Shown: piece after piece, positions 1 through 6,683 of the stretch
Layout: each line of letters opens with the position of its first letter
Position numbering within the stretch: position 1 is the first letter of the stretch
Assembly (NCBI GenBank): GCA_949280095.1
Contig: CASDHD010000017.1
Location: forward strand, 1 to 16,456
Origin: an uncultured Bacilli bacterium
GTDB lineage: Bacteria; Bacillota_I; Bacilli_A; RF39; UBA660
Length of the DNA: 16,456 nt
Direction: 5' to 3'
The notes under the pieces: model-generated
Database searches by the model: none
Told to the model about the DNA's origin: nothing
What the model saw: only the letters and a program-made list of their open reading frames with translations
Position numbers and translations under genes: made by a program

Positions 1-1
1 G

Positions 2-784
2 AGAAACATCCAACCTTCTAATGCTCATCTAGCAAGTTATAATTACATGAGAGAATTAGACTCTCATATGATGAAGAATACAGAGTGGGGAGCAGTAGCG
101 TATTTACAACACTCAAAATATGGAAGTGCAAGTAGTGTTAGAATCAATAATAATGGAACATACATTACAGGATATGCATCGAAGAATGAACCGACATGTG
201 GCTATACTGGAAGCAATGATACATGCAATAAGTATGAAAGCACAAATTTAGGAATTGATGGAACTTATACAATTAATTACAAAAATGCAGCATCACAAGT
301 TGCAAGTACAACAGGAAATTATACAGGAATTTATGATATGAGTGGAGGATCTTGGGAATACATGATGAGTGTCATGTTGAATTCTGGCAATAGTGCGCCA
401 TTATCTGGAAGAAATACAACCTATCATTCAGGTTTTAATGGAGCATTAAGTGAGGTTGGAACTGTTACAGGAGGAGTAAATTTTCCAATTGCAAAGTATT
501 ATGATACATATACTTATAGTACTAGTCAAACAACATTCAACCGAAGAATATTAGGAGATGGAACAGGTGAATTTGGCCCCTTTGCAAATGGTACATATGG
601 AAGTCAAACAAGACAAACAGGTTCTTGGTATGGTGATGAAGGTTGGTTCATTTATTCGACTAACCCTTGGTTTGTACGTGGTGGCACTTTCACTTATGGT
701 CTTGGTACTGGGGTCTTTGATTTCGATCCTGCTAGTGGTGATGCTTTTCCATACTTTAGTTTCCGCGTCGTTCTAGCAATATGA
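2..784 (+). CDS. C-terminal part of a large FGE-sulfatase/C-type-lectin-fold protein, probably surface or pilin-like
   Basis: The reading frame is open from base 2 with no start, so this is the 3' part of a longer gene; the Met at 47 is internal. Seen: a Gly/Tyr/Thr/Ser/Asn-rich protein with 'NTEWGAVAYLQHSKYG', then 'GIYDMSGGSWEYMM', 'PWFVRGGTF' and the end 'FSFRVVLAI'. These match the order of landmarks in formylglycine-generating-enzyme-like folds (GLYDMxGNVWEW, RGGSW, GFRLV), a C-type-lectin-like fold. Proteins of this look in gut Firmicutes often start with a prepilin-type leader, but the N-terminus is outside the window, so location is inferred. No catalytic role can be assigned. The last ~160 bases differ sharply in composition from the rest (separate entry). 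The stop overlaps the start of the following XRE gene. Confidence 0.7.
   Translation, partial: RNIQPSNAHLASYNYMRELDSHMMKNTEWGAVAYLQHSKYGSASSVRINNNGTYITGYASKNEPTCGYTGSNDTCNKYESTNLGIDGTYTINYKNAASQVASTTGNYTGIYDMSGGSWEYMMSVMLNSGNSAPLSGRNTTYHSGFNGALSEVGTVTGGVNFPIAKYYDTYTYSTSQTTFNRRILGDGTGEFGPFANGTYGSQTRQTGSWYGDEGWFIYSTNPWFVRGGTFTYGLGTGVFDFDPASGDAFPYFSFRVVLAI
621..781 (+). other. Adenine-poor 3' segment of the lectin-fold gene; candidate diversified (variable) region
   Basis: Seen: adenine is about 15% over 621-780 (24 of 160), against 45% over 241-300. Of the 47 codons in 641-781, 28 end in T and 5 end in A, while upstream glycine and threonine codons are mostly GGA and ACA. The segment encodes the end of a C-type-lectin-like fold, where diversity-generating retroelements place their variable region, and adenine loss is expected of adenine-specific mutagenesis. 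No template repeat or reverse transcriptase is visible here, so this is a hypothesis. Domain shuffling or transfer would also explain the shift. Confidence 0.3.
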
Positions 785-984
785 TAAATTTAAAAGAAAT
801 ACGAAAAAATTGTGGATTTAGTCAACAAGAATTAGCAAGCAAATTAGGAATTACACAACAGCAGTATTCAAGATATGAAACGAATACTAACAAAATTTCA
901 TTAGATATGTTTTTAAAAATACTTGATATTTGTCAATTAGAATTAAAAATCGAAAAAAAAGAAAAAACTACTGATTTTCTTTAA
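781..984 (+). CDS. Small XRE-family (Cro/C1-type) DNA-binding regulator
   Basis: A 67-aa protein that is almost only a helix-turn-helix domain. Residues ~4-55 contain 'LKEIRKNCGFSQQELASKLG' followed by 'ITQQQYSRYE', the two helices and typical serine/tyrosine contacts of the XRE family. The tail is Lys/Glu-rich and there is no partner domain. The ATG overlaps the stop of the preceding gene (ATGA) and no Shine-Dalgarno sequence precedes it, so translation is probably coupled to the upstream gene. It could autoregulate or control the upstream surface-protein gene; its target cannot be read from the sequence. A strong terminator follows the stop directly. Confidence 0.8.
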   Translation: MINLKEIRKNCGFSQQELASKLGITQQQYSRYETNTNKISLDMFLKILDICQLELKIEKKEKTTDFL

Positions 985-989
985 AACGA

Positions 990-1019
990 GACCAATTTTA
1001 AAAATTGGTCTTTTATTTT
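990..1019 (+). terminator. Rho-independent terminator after the XRE gene
   Basis: Near-perfect inverted repeat GACCAATTTT / AAAATTGGTC (990-999 and 1001-1010) followed by TTTTATTTT. A second, weaker stem (TTGG/CCAA around 1026-1037) followed by seven T's may act as a backup. Confidence 0.8.
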
Positions 1020-1074
1020 GCCAAATTGGAACTCCAAATTCTTTTTTTGTCCATCAATTCACCAAATTAGTGAT

Positions 1075-1103
1075 TTGCATAATTTTTTTTCTCTTGCTAT
1101 TTT
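1075..1103 (+). promoter_or_regulatory. Probable sigma-A promoter for the ssb operon
   Basis: TTGCAT (1075-1080), a 17-bp spacer, then TATTTT (1098-1103) preceded by TG at -15/-14 (extended -10). The gene's ribosome binding site AAAGGAGG lies at 1112-1119, so the leader would be very short. Confidence 0.45.
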
Positions 1104-1127
1104 GTTGGCAGAAAGGAGGAATTTTTT

Positions 1128-1475
1128 ATGAATCAAGTCATATTGGTAGGAAGAATTTGCACAGATCCAGAAATTGTCACTACTGAAGAAGGACGCCAAC
1201 GAAGTGTTATTACAGTGGCTATCAATCGTCCTTTTAAAAATATGGAAGGAATTTATGAAACAGATTTTATCCGCTGTGTTTTATGGAACAATATTGCCCT
1301 AAATACTTTTGAATATTGTCATACTGGAGATATCATTGGAATTAAAGGTAGATTGCAAACAAGAAACTATGAAAATGAAGAAAAAATAAAAAAATACATT
1401 TCGGAAGTAATTGCTGAAAAAGTAACATTTTTATCTTCAAGTAATAAAAATCTGGAAAAAGAAAGAAGTGAGTAA
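1128..1475 (+). CDS. ssb: Single-stranded DNA-binding protein, short SsbB-like form
   Basis: This 115-aa protein has an OB fold for binding ssDNA. Family signatures are visible in order: 'MNQVILVGRI' and 'DPE' at the N-terminus, 'TDFIRCVLWNNIALN' (~45-59), 'GDIIGIKGRLQTRNYEN' (~67-83) and 'EVIAEKVTFL' (~93-102). After residue ~105 there is only a short charged tail ending KERSE. The Gly/Gln-rich linker and the acidic DDDIPF-type tip that recruits replication and repair partners are absent. In length and tail loss it resembles Bacillus SsbB (about 113 aa, competence-linked) rather than the essential SsbA. The start has a strong AAAGGAGG site 8 nt upstream. The YlxY-like gene follows after 24 nt and is probably co-transcribed. 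A full-length SSB is expected elsewhere in the genome. Confidence 0.88.
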   Translation: MNQVILVGRICTDPEIVTTEEGRQRSVITVAINRPFKNMEGIYETDFIRCVLWNNIALNTFEYCHTGDIIGIKGRLQTRNYENEEKIKKYISEVIAEKVTFLSSSNKNLEKERSE

Positions 1476-1499
1476 CATATAGTTTATTAGGTGATTTTT

Positions 1500-2273
1500 T
1501 TGAAAAAATTATATAAACCCCTTGGACTTTTAGCTATTATGCTATTTAGCTTTTATTATACAGAAAGAATTGCAATTTTAATGCAAAATAAAAGTCCTAT
1601 TATGCAACAAATTAATGATGTAGAAGAAAATTATATTGTGAGTGCCGTAAATGCTAAAGTAGAAGATAACTATATAGTACCAGGAATTATGGGAAGAATG
1701 GTCAATAAAAACAAAAGTTATGTTAATATGAAAGCATTTGGTATTTTTAATGAATACTATTTGATTTTTGATGATGTAAAACCAGACGTTTCTTTAGAAG
1801 AAAATAAAGATAAAATCATTAAAGAAGGAAATAAATCGAAAAAATCTGTTGCCTTTCTATTAGAAGATGGTAATGAGACCATCAAAAAATATTTTAAAGA
1901 TAATAAAATAAAAGCTGATTTATTCATTACAGAAGCTACTTATGATAGTAATAGCTATTTTGAACAAATCAACAATGATAAAAGTAAGTATAAAAATGTG
2001 GAAAGCTTACTCAATAAAAACAATCAAAATAAGAACATTTGCTATATAAAAGAAATGGATAAAGAAAATTGTATAAAAGAACAAAAATATTTAGTCGAAG
2101 AAACCTTTTTTTTGCAAAGTGACAATATTGTAGAAGCTAAAAACAAAATAGAGAGTGGTGCTATAATTTTGATAAAGAAAACCGCTACTTTAGAACATTT
2201 GCAATTGTTGTTAAAAGAAACTAATTTTAAAGGATTATCTATTGTGTATCTTAGTGAATTAATTAAAGAGTAA
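1500..2273 (+). CDS. Membrane-anchored polysaccharide-deacetylase-like (YlxY-type) protein, probably catalytically inactive
   Basis: I place the start at TTG 1500, behind AGGTGA (1489-1494); the GTG at 1491 lies inside that ribosome binding site. The 257-aa product has a basic start and one hydrophobic segment (about residues 5-25), suggesting a signal anchor with the rest outside. The second half follows the NodB outline: 'SVAFLLEDGNETIKKYF' (compare LTFDDGP), 'KADLFIT' (ATFFVT), 'GAIILIKK' (GSIILLH) and 'FKGLSIVYLSELI' at the end. The first Asp of the DD pair is replaced (LLEDG) and no HxxxH metal site is visible, so deacetylation is unlikely. In Bacillus the deacetylase-like ylxY lies near rnjB, and RNase J follows here too, which supports the assignment. 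Function unknown, perhaps cell-envelope binding. Confidence 0.55.
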   Translation: MKKLYKPLGLLAIMLFSFYYTERIAILMQNKSPIMQQINDVEENYIVSAVNAKVEDNYIVPGIMGRMVNKNKSYVNMKAFGIFNEYYLIFDDVKPDVSLEENKDKIIKEGNKSKKSVAFLLEDGNETIKKYFKDNKIKADLFITEATYDSNSYFEQINNDKSKYKNVESLLNKNNQNKNICYIKEMDKENCIKEQKYLVEETFFLQSDNIVEAKNKIESGAIILIKKTATLEHLQLLLKETNFKGLSIVYLSELIKE

Positions 2274-2300
2274 TCATTCTTTCTTTTGGGTTAGTAACAA

Positions 2301-2336
2301 AAAAATTCTAAGCAGTTGAAAAAGAATTTTTTTTTT
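2301..2336 (+). terminator. Weak AT-rich hairpin, possible terminator of the ssb-ylxY unit
   Basis: AAAAATTCT (2301-2309) pairs with AGAATTTTT (2323-2331) over a 13-nt loop and a T run follows. There is only one G-C pair, so it is weak. The -35 box of the next promoter sits in its loop and right arm. Confidence 0.4.
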
Positions 2337-2344
2337 GCTATAAT
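2316..2344 (+). promoter_or_regulatory. Sigma-A promoter for the RNase J gene
   Basis: TTGAAA (2316-2321), 17 bp, then TATAAT (2339-2344) preceded by TGC, an extended -10. The leader to the ATG is about 55-60 nt and A-rich. Confidence 0.75.
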
Positions 2345-2408
2345 GGGCTTGTCGCAAAAAACTTTTAAAAAAAATTTAGAAATTTAAAAATGTAGAAAAG
2401 AGAGATTA

Positions 2409-4046
2409 ATGATGAGTAAAATTAAGATTTTTAGTTTGGGTGGACTAGACGAAAATGGCAAAAACACCTATGTGATAGAAATTGATAAAAATATTTTTGT
2501 TTTTGATTGTGGATTAAAATATCCAACAGGAAATATGTTAGGAATTGATTATATTATTCCAGACTTTGATTACTTAATCAAAAATAAAAAAAGGGTAAAA
2601 GGCGTTTTTCTAACCCATGGACATTATGAAAATATGGGTGGAGTGAGTGACTTAGTCAAAAATATTCCTGATATTAAACTATTTGCTACAAAGTTCACAA
2701 AATATGAACTAATGGAATCTGGTGTTCCTGAGAAAAAAATAATGGAAATTACACCACACAAAAAACTGAATTTTGGAAGTGTAAGCATTTTTCCTATTAC
2801 TGTATCTCATAGTTGTCCCGATGCTGTAATGTATGTCATCAATACGAAAGACGGTGCGATTTGTTATACAGGAGATTTTATTATTGATTCTAAAATGACA
2901 GGACGCTATGATATGGATTTAGGACGTATCGCTTATGTAGGAAAGCAAGGAGTATTATGCTTATTATCAGAATCTATGTTTTCCGAACGTGTGGGCCATA
3001 CATCACCCACACATCGTTTAGAAGATTTTTTCAAAGATATCGTAAATAAATACAATAGTCGTTTATTATTTTTAGTTTTACCAACCCATTTGTACACCAT
3101 CCAAGACATTTTAAATAGTGCGTTAAATAAACATCGCAAAGTAATCTTAATGGGAAAAAAATTACAAAATGTTGTTAATTTTTCCAAAAAAGAAGGCTAC
3201 TTAAATTTCCCTGATGACTTATTAGGAGATTTATCCAATATTGAAGATGAAGATGCTATTCTTTTAATGAGTGACGATAAGGAAAATCCATATGCTTCCA
3301 TTAGCAAAGTTCTAAATGGATATGATCGATATATTCACTTAAAACCAACTGACACAGTTATTTTTGCAGAACCAAGATATGACAGCAATGAAAAATTACT
3401 TGTAAAAATTGAAAATGATCTAGCAATGTTTGGATGTCGTATTATTGGAATACCAAAAGACAAGAACATTTTACACCATGCTTCTAGTGAAGATTTAATG
3501 TTAATGTTAAAGTTAACAAATCCTAAATATTACATGCCAGTCAAAGGAGAATATCGTTATTTAGTAGAAAATGCCAATTTAGCAAGTTCTCTTGGTATAC
3601 CCAAAGAAAACATTATCCTTAAACAAAACGGAGATGTTGTTAATTTTGAGGATGGAAAATTAATAGATAAGGCAGAACATATAAAAGTAAATGATATTTT
3701 GATTGATGGTAAGAGTAGTGATGATGTAGGAGAACTCGTTATTAAAGACAGAGAAATGTTAAGTGAAAATGGTATTGTCTTAATTAGTGCAACGCTAAGT
3801 AAAAAGACAAAGACATTACTTGTCGGACCTGAGGTGACCACAAGAGGATTTATTTATGTAAAAGACTCAAAAGAAATTATTCATGAAATCAAACGAATAT
3901 CGGAGGATGTTATTACTAGAAATATTGTAGATAATTTTGTAGATTTCAATAAAATCAAAACTGAAATTCGAACAGAATTAAGCAAATACTTATATGAAGA
4001 AACGGAATGTAAACCAATGATTATTGCTGTTGTGCAAGAAGTATAA
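2409..4046 (+). CDS. rnjB: RNase J-family beta-CASP protein with a degenerate active site (RNase J2-like)
   Basis: This 545-aa protein has full RNase J length: metallo-beta-lactamase halves (~1-215 and ~330-430), a beta-CASP insert and a C-terminal domain. Family landmarks include 'GGLDENGKN', 'FVFDCGLKYP', 'HSCPDAV', 'YTGDF' and 'TRGFIYV'. Active RNase J needs HxHxDH; here it reads H70-G-H72-Y-E74-N75, losing Asp and the following His. The SDST-type motif is S187-E188-S, and the distal MPVHGEYR motif has Lys379 for His. Asp156 (TGDF) and His134 remain. The TGSQGEP-type motif of the beta-CASP region is also lost (residues ~287-294, MSDDKENP). Bacillus and staphylococcal RNase J2 is similarly a low-activity or structural partner of J1, so this is probably a J2-like subunit in mRNA turnover; an active J1 is expected elsewhere. 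ATG 2412 is an alternative start. Confidence 0.85.
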   Translation: MMSKIKIFSLGGLDENGKNTYVIEIDKNIFVFDCGLKYPTGNMLGIDYIIPDFDYLIKNKKRVKGVFLTHGHYENMGGVSDLVKNIPDIKLFATKFTKYELMESGVPEKKIMEITPHKKLNFGSVSIFPITVSHSCPDAVMYVINTKDGAICYTGDFIIDSKMTGRYDMDLGRIAYVGKQGVLCLLSESMFSERVGHTSPTHRLEDFFKDIVNKYNSRLLFLVLPTHLYTIQDILNSALNKHRKVILMGKKLQNVVNFSKKEGYLNFPDDLLGDLSNIEDEDAILLMSDDKENPYASISKVLNGYDRYIHLKPTDTVIFAEPRYDSNEKLLVKIENDLAMFGCRIIGIPKDKNILHHASSEDLMLMLKLTNPKYYMPVKGEYRYLVENANLASSLGIPKENIILKQNGDVVNFEDGKLIDKAEHIKVNDILIDGKSSDDVGELVIKDREMLSENGIVLISATLSKKTKTLLVGPEVTTRGFIYVKDSKEIIHEIKRISEDVITRNIVDNFVDFNKIKTEIRTELSKYLYEETECKPMIIAVVQEV

Positions 4047-4052
4047 AATTAT

Positions 4053-4087
4053 AAAAATCACGCATACTAAAAATGGGTGATTTTTTT
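4053..4087 (+). promoter_or_regulatory. Terminator-like hairpin that also covers the next gene's ribosome binding site
   Basis: AAAAATCAC (4053-4061) pairs perfectly with GTGATTTTT (4077-4085) over a 15-nt loop, followed by the end of a T7 run (4081-4087). The right arm includes most of the GGGTGA ribosome binding site (4075-4080) of the gene starting at 4088. It could weaken read-through from the RNase J gene, hide the ribosome site, or both. It has only two G-C pairs. Confidence 0.45.
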
Positions 4088-4522
4088 ATGAAAGACAACA
4101 AAAATATAGAATTTTTAAATTCGGTTTACCAAATTTGCGAAATGGGTGTAATTGGCATTAATGATGTTATCGACAAAGTATCTAAATCAGAATTTCGTGC
4201 GTTTTTAGAGAGCCAAAGAAAAGAATACGACGAAATTCTAAATGAAAGTGAAACTATTTTTTCCTCTTATGGTGCCAAAGAAAAAGAACTTGGCAAAATG
4301 GTCAAAGTAAACAGTAAAGTTATGAGTGAAATGAAATTATTAAAAAATAATGATGATGCAGTCATTGCGAAAATGATGTCCGAAGGAACTAATAAAGGAA
4401 TTATGAAATTGGAAGGTGCCATGAACACTTATAATGAAGAAGATAAAGAAGCATATGAACTGGCTGAAAAATTACTTACTACACTCAAGAATAATATTGA
4501 TGGATTAAAAATATATTTATAA
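4088..4522 (+). CDS. Small all-helical protein, probably a ferritin-like four-helix bundle (DUF2383-like)
   Basis: The start is ATG 4088, 7 nt behind GGGTGA; the ATG at 4073 overlaps that site and is unlikely. The 144-aa product is Lys/Glu-rich with heptad-like hydrophobic spacing and no signal peptide or membrane segment, so it should be cytosolic. It can be divided into four helices at about 5-30, 33-63, 66-105 and 110-142. The layout 'FLNSVYQICEMGVIGINDVI', 'FRAFLESQRKEYDEIL' and 'GTNKGIMKLEGAMNTY' resembles DUF2383/ferritin-like bundle proteins, but I see no clear ExxH di-iron motif pair, so metal binding is doubtful. It probably depends on read-through from the RNase J promoter and is followed by its own terminator. 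Function not known. Confidence 0.65.
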   Translation: MKDNKNIEFLNSVYQICEMGVIGINDVIDKVSKSEFRAFLESQRKEYDEILNESETIFSSYGAKEKELGKMVKVNSKVMSEMKLLKNNDDAVIAKMMSEGTNKGIMKLEGAMNTYNEEDKEAYELAEKLLTTLKNNIDGLKIYL

Positions 4523-4524
4523 TG

Positions 4525-4553
4525 ACATTAAATACAATATTTAATGTTTTTTT
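4525..4553 (+). terminator. Rho-independent terminator after the helical-bundle gene
   Basis: Perfect 10-bp stem ACATTAAATA / TATTTAATGT (4525-4534 and 4538-4547) with a CAA loop and a run of T's. It is AT-rich but well formed. Confidence 0.7.
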
Positions 4554-4572
4554 ATTGTTTTTTTGTTATAAT
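4544..4572 (+). promoter_or_regulatory. Extended -10 promoter for the pgsA-HD gene
   Basis: TATAAT (4567-4572) preceded by TGT forms an extended -10. The -35 window (4544-4549, ATGTTT) is poor and falls inside the preceding terminator, so the extended -10 probably carries the activity. Confidence 0.6.
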
Positions 4573-4600
4573 TTAGATAGGTAGAAAGAAGATACGATAT

Positions 4601-5641
4601 ATGAAAAAAATAATTCCAGATATATTAACATTATCACGTTTGTTAGTCACTCCAATTGTCATTTATCTTGGAGTAAATAATCAATTCCTTGCCTTAATCG
4701 TTTTGGCTATTTTCATTGCTTTAACAGACTTTCTAGATGGAAAATTAGCCAGAAAATGGGGAGTAGTAAGTGATTTAGGAGCAAAACTTGATAGCATTGG
4801 TGATAAATGTTTGGCCTTTTCGTTTCTAGCTATTTTAGTATTTGATAACCATTATTTTTATTATGTTTTAATCTTAGAAGGATGTATCGCTCTTTTTAAT
4901 ATTTATACTTTTTATAAAAATAGAATCGCATCTTCTTTACTTATTGGAAAAATCAAAACATGGGTAATTTTTATTACTATTATTTTAGGATTTGTCAATA
5001 TTTTACTTAAACATATTAACATTCCAGTGAATTTATTTGTTATACTTACAGCCATTTTCCAAATCGCAACTTTAATTCAATATATCAATGCTTATATTGT
5101 TTATAAAAATCAAAAAAAAAACGCAAACTACGAGAATAAAGAATACTACGAGATTGTGAGTCCTATACTTGAAAGTAAAGAGTTTTTAAAGAGAAAAGAC
5201 TTTCCACATCATTACAACGAAAGCGTTTATGAGCATACCTTACGTGTTTCTTATGATTGTTATAAAATTGGTAAGAAAAAAAATTTAGACTATAGATCCT
5301 TAGCAATAGCAGGCTTGTTACATGATTTTTATGAAACCCCATGGCAAAGTGATTTCGTAAAAAGACCATTACTTCAAAGACATGGATTTACTCACGCTGA
5401 AAATGCTCGCAAAAATGCTTTGAAATTTTTTCCAGAGTTAATGAATGAAAAAATAGAAAGTATGATTAGTACGCATATGTTTCCTTTAAACAAAAAGTTG
5501 CCAAAGTACAAAGAAAGTTGGATTTTAACGCTTGTAGACAAAGCAGATTCAATTGATTTCTTGTTTCATCCCTTAATGCTAACAAAAATGGCACGCAAAC
5601 ATGAACAAAAGAAAACTAAAAAATGTACACCTAGAACTTAG
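4601..5641 (+). CDS. CDP-alcohol phosphatidyltransferase (PgsA-like) fused to an HD-domain phosphohydrolase
   Basis: A single 346-aa frame holds two enzymes. Residues ~1-170 are a multi-pass membrane CDP-alcohol phosphatidyltransferase with the complete motif D43-x2-D46-G47-x2-A50-R51-x8-G60-x3-D64-x3-D68. By family this domain transfers a phosphatidyl group from CDP-diacylglycerol to an alcohol, most likely glycerol-3-phosphate as in PgsA. After a Lys/Asn-rich linker, residues ~180-320 form a soluble HD domain: H212 ('VYEHTLRVS'), H241-D242 ('LLHDF'), H265 ('HGFTHAENA'), H292 ('STHMFPL') and D313 ('LVDKADS'). This HD type is normally a separate small protein of unknown substrate. All key residues are intact in both halves. 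The upstream site is weak (GAAAGAAG). It is not certain that this is the organism's only PgsA. Confidence 0.85.
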   Translation: MKKIIPDILTLSRLLVTPIVIYLGVNNQFLALIVLAIFIALTDFLDGKLARKWGVVSDLGAKLDSIGDKCLAFSFLAILVFDNHYFYYVLILEGCIALFNIYTFYKNRIASSLLIGKIKTWVIFITIILGFVNILLKHINIPVNLFVILTAIFQIATLIQYINAYIVYKNQKKNANYENKEYYEIVSPILESKEFLKRKDFPHHYNESVYEHTLRVSYDCYKIGKKKNLDYRSLAIAGLLHDFYETPWQSDFVKRPLLQRHGFTHAENARKNALKFFPELMNEKIESMISTHMFPLNKKLPKYKESWILTLVDKADSIDFLFHPLMLTKMARKHEQKKTKKCTPRT

Positions 5642-5662
5642 AAAAAATGCCTTTACAAAAAC

Positions 5663-5691
5663 TTGACAAAATGTGATTTTTTTGCTATAAT
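5663..5691 (+). promoter_or_regulatory. Consensus sigma-A promoter
   Basis: TTGACA (5663-5668), 17 bp, then TATAAT (5686-5691) with TGC before the -10: a full consensus and extended -10, the strongest-looking promoter in the window. It drives the transglutaminase-like gene at 5717, whose ribosome binding site is AAAAGGGG (5701-5708). Confidence 0.9.
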
Positions 5692-5716
5692 TCTAATAAG
5701 AAAAGGGGTTTTGGGT

Positions 5717-6673
5717 ATGAATTTATTAGCATTAGCACGTCAAGATGTTGAAAAATATTCTTTGAAGAGTAAATTAGAAATTGCTTATTATTTATACATA
5801 AAAACGGGACAAATTTTCAAATATAATCCGGCATTTAAGTTTATGGATGAAAAGGAATGTGAAAAGGCCAAGCAAGAGCGTATCAATATTTTAAATGTTG
5901 AAAACTTTGATATCATATGTTTTTCTTGGGCTCATACATATATTGATTTACTTAAATGTTTTGGAATTGAAGCCAAAATCGGAGGCAATAATCAGCATGC
6001 TTTTGTAGAAATGGTTATTGATGGTGAGGCATATCAAGCAGATTTAACTAAAAATGGCGGAGAAATTGCTCTTATTAAAATGGGATTAAGACCTCTTCAC
6101 TTTAATCAAGTAGTAAATGGCGAAATAATAGATTCTTCAATTGGTAAAGTTGCAAAAATGTCTCAAAGTTTCTGTGAAAAAGGTATTTTATCTAAAGAGT
6201 TATTAATGGAAATAAACCAAAAAGAAAGAGCCTTACACTATATAAATACAATTTTCAACCAAAAAGCTAAAAATAGTAAAGAAGCAAACGAAGAATATAC
6301 CTTTTGTGTATATAGAGAAATTGCAAAAATTATGAATAACCCTGAGTTTAAACTTGGTTATGTAAGTGGCAGAACAATGATTTATTTTCTTTTAGAAAAA
6401 TATATTGGAGTTCATTATAAACCAAACTTTACGCATTTCTACAATAAAGATAAAACGTCTTTTATTGAAATATACACAGTAGTACGTGAAGGAATTCCTT
6501 ACTATTTTGCATATCAAGAAAATTTAAATGGAATGTATGAACTTCAAGAAGTTCCTGCTCTTTATGTAGAATGTTTAACAAATACTTATATGGCAGACCA
6601 CATCAATAATTTAGCTATTCTATCAAAACCTGAGTTTTCATTTAATTCTAATTTAGGATGTGTAAGATCCTAA
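5717..6673 (+). CDS. Transglutaminase-like (papain-fold) protein of unknown function
   Basis: The start is ATG 5717 behind AAAAGGGG; the longer frame from 5663 begins inside the -35 box and is wrong. The 318-aa product lacks a signal peptide and membrane segments. Residues ~60-112 show a transglutaminase-like core: Cys68 in 'IICFSWAHTYIDLLKCFGI', His94 in 'QHAFVEMVIDG' and Asp109 in 'YQADLTK', the spacing expected for a Cys-His-Asp triad. By family this could be a protease, amidase or crosslinking enzyme. The second half (~200-318, with 'SGRTMIYFLLEKYIGVHYKPN') matches nothing I recognise. It may bind the substrate. Its dedicated, near-perfect promoter suggests high expression. No terminator separates it clearly from the next gene, which has its own promoter. 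Confidence is moderate in the fold and low in any function. Confidence 0.6.
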   Translation: MNLLALARQDVEKYSLKSKLEIAYYLYIKTGQIFKYNPAFKFMDEKECEKAKQERINILNVENFDIICFSWAHTYIDLLKCFGIEAKIGGNNQHAFVEMVIDGEAYQADLTKNGGEIALIKMGLRPLHFNQVVNGEIIDSSIGKVAKMSQSFCEKGILSKELLMEINQKERALHYINTIFNQKAKNSKEANEEYTFCVYREIAKIMNNPEFKLGYVSGRTMIYFLLEKYIGVHYKPNFTHFYNKDKTSFIEIYTVVREGIPYYFAYQENLNGMYELQEVPALYVECLTNTYMADHINNLAILSKPEFSFNSNLGCVRS

Positions 6674-6683
6674 AAAATAATAA

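Noticed and set aside
558..776. A 72-aa + strand frame within the lectin-fold gene
   Set aside because: It overlaps a better-supported frame with fold landmarks; it is favoured only by the unusual T/G-rich composition there.
2933..3187. Minus-strand reading frames such as this one, and those inside pgsA, ftsK, dgt and rpoB
   Set aside because: They lie wholly opposite well-supported genes, show no recognisable domains and have no ribosome sites.
4073..4087. Upstream ATG as start of the helical-bundle protein
   Set aside because: It overlaps the GGGTGA ribosome site that serves ATG 4088, and has no site of its own.
5663..5716. Longer N-terminus for the transglutaminase-like protein
   Set aside because: The TTG is part of a perfect TTGACA box; transcription starts after TATAAT at 5686-5691, so this part is not in the mRNA.
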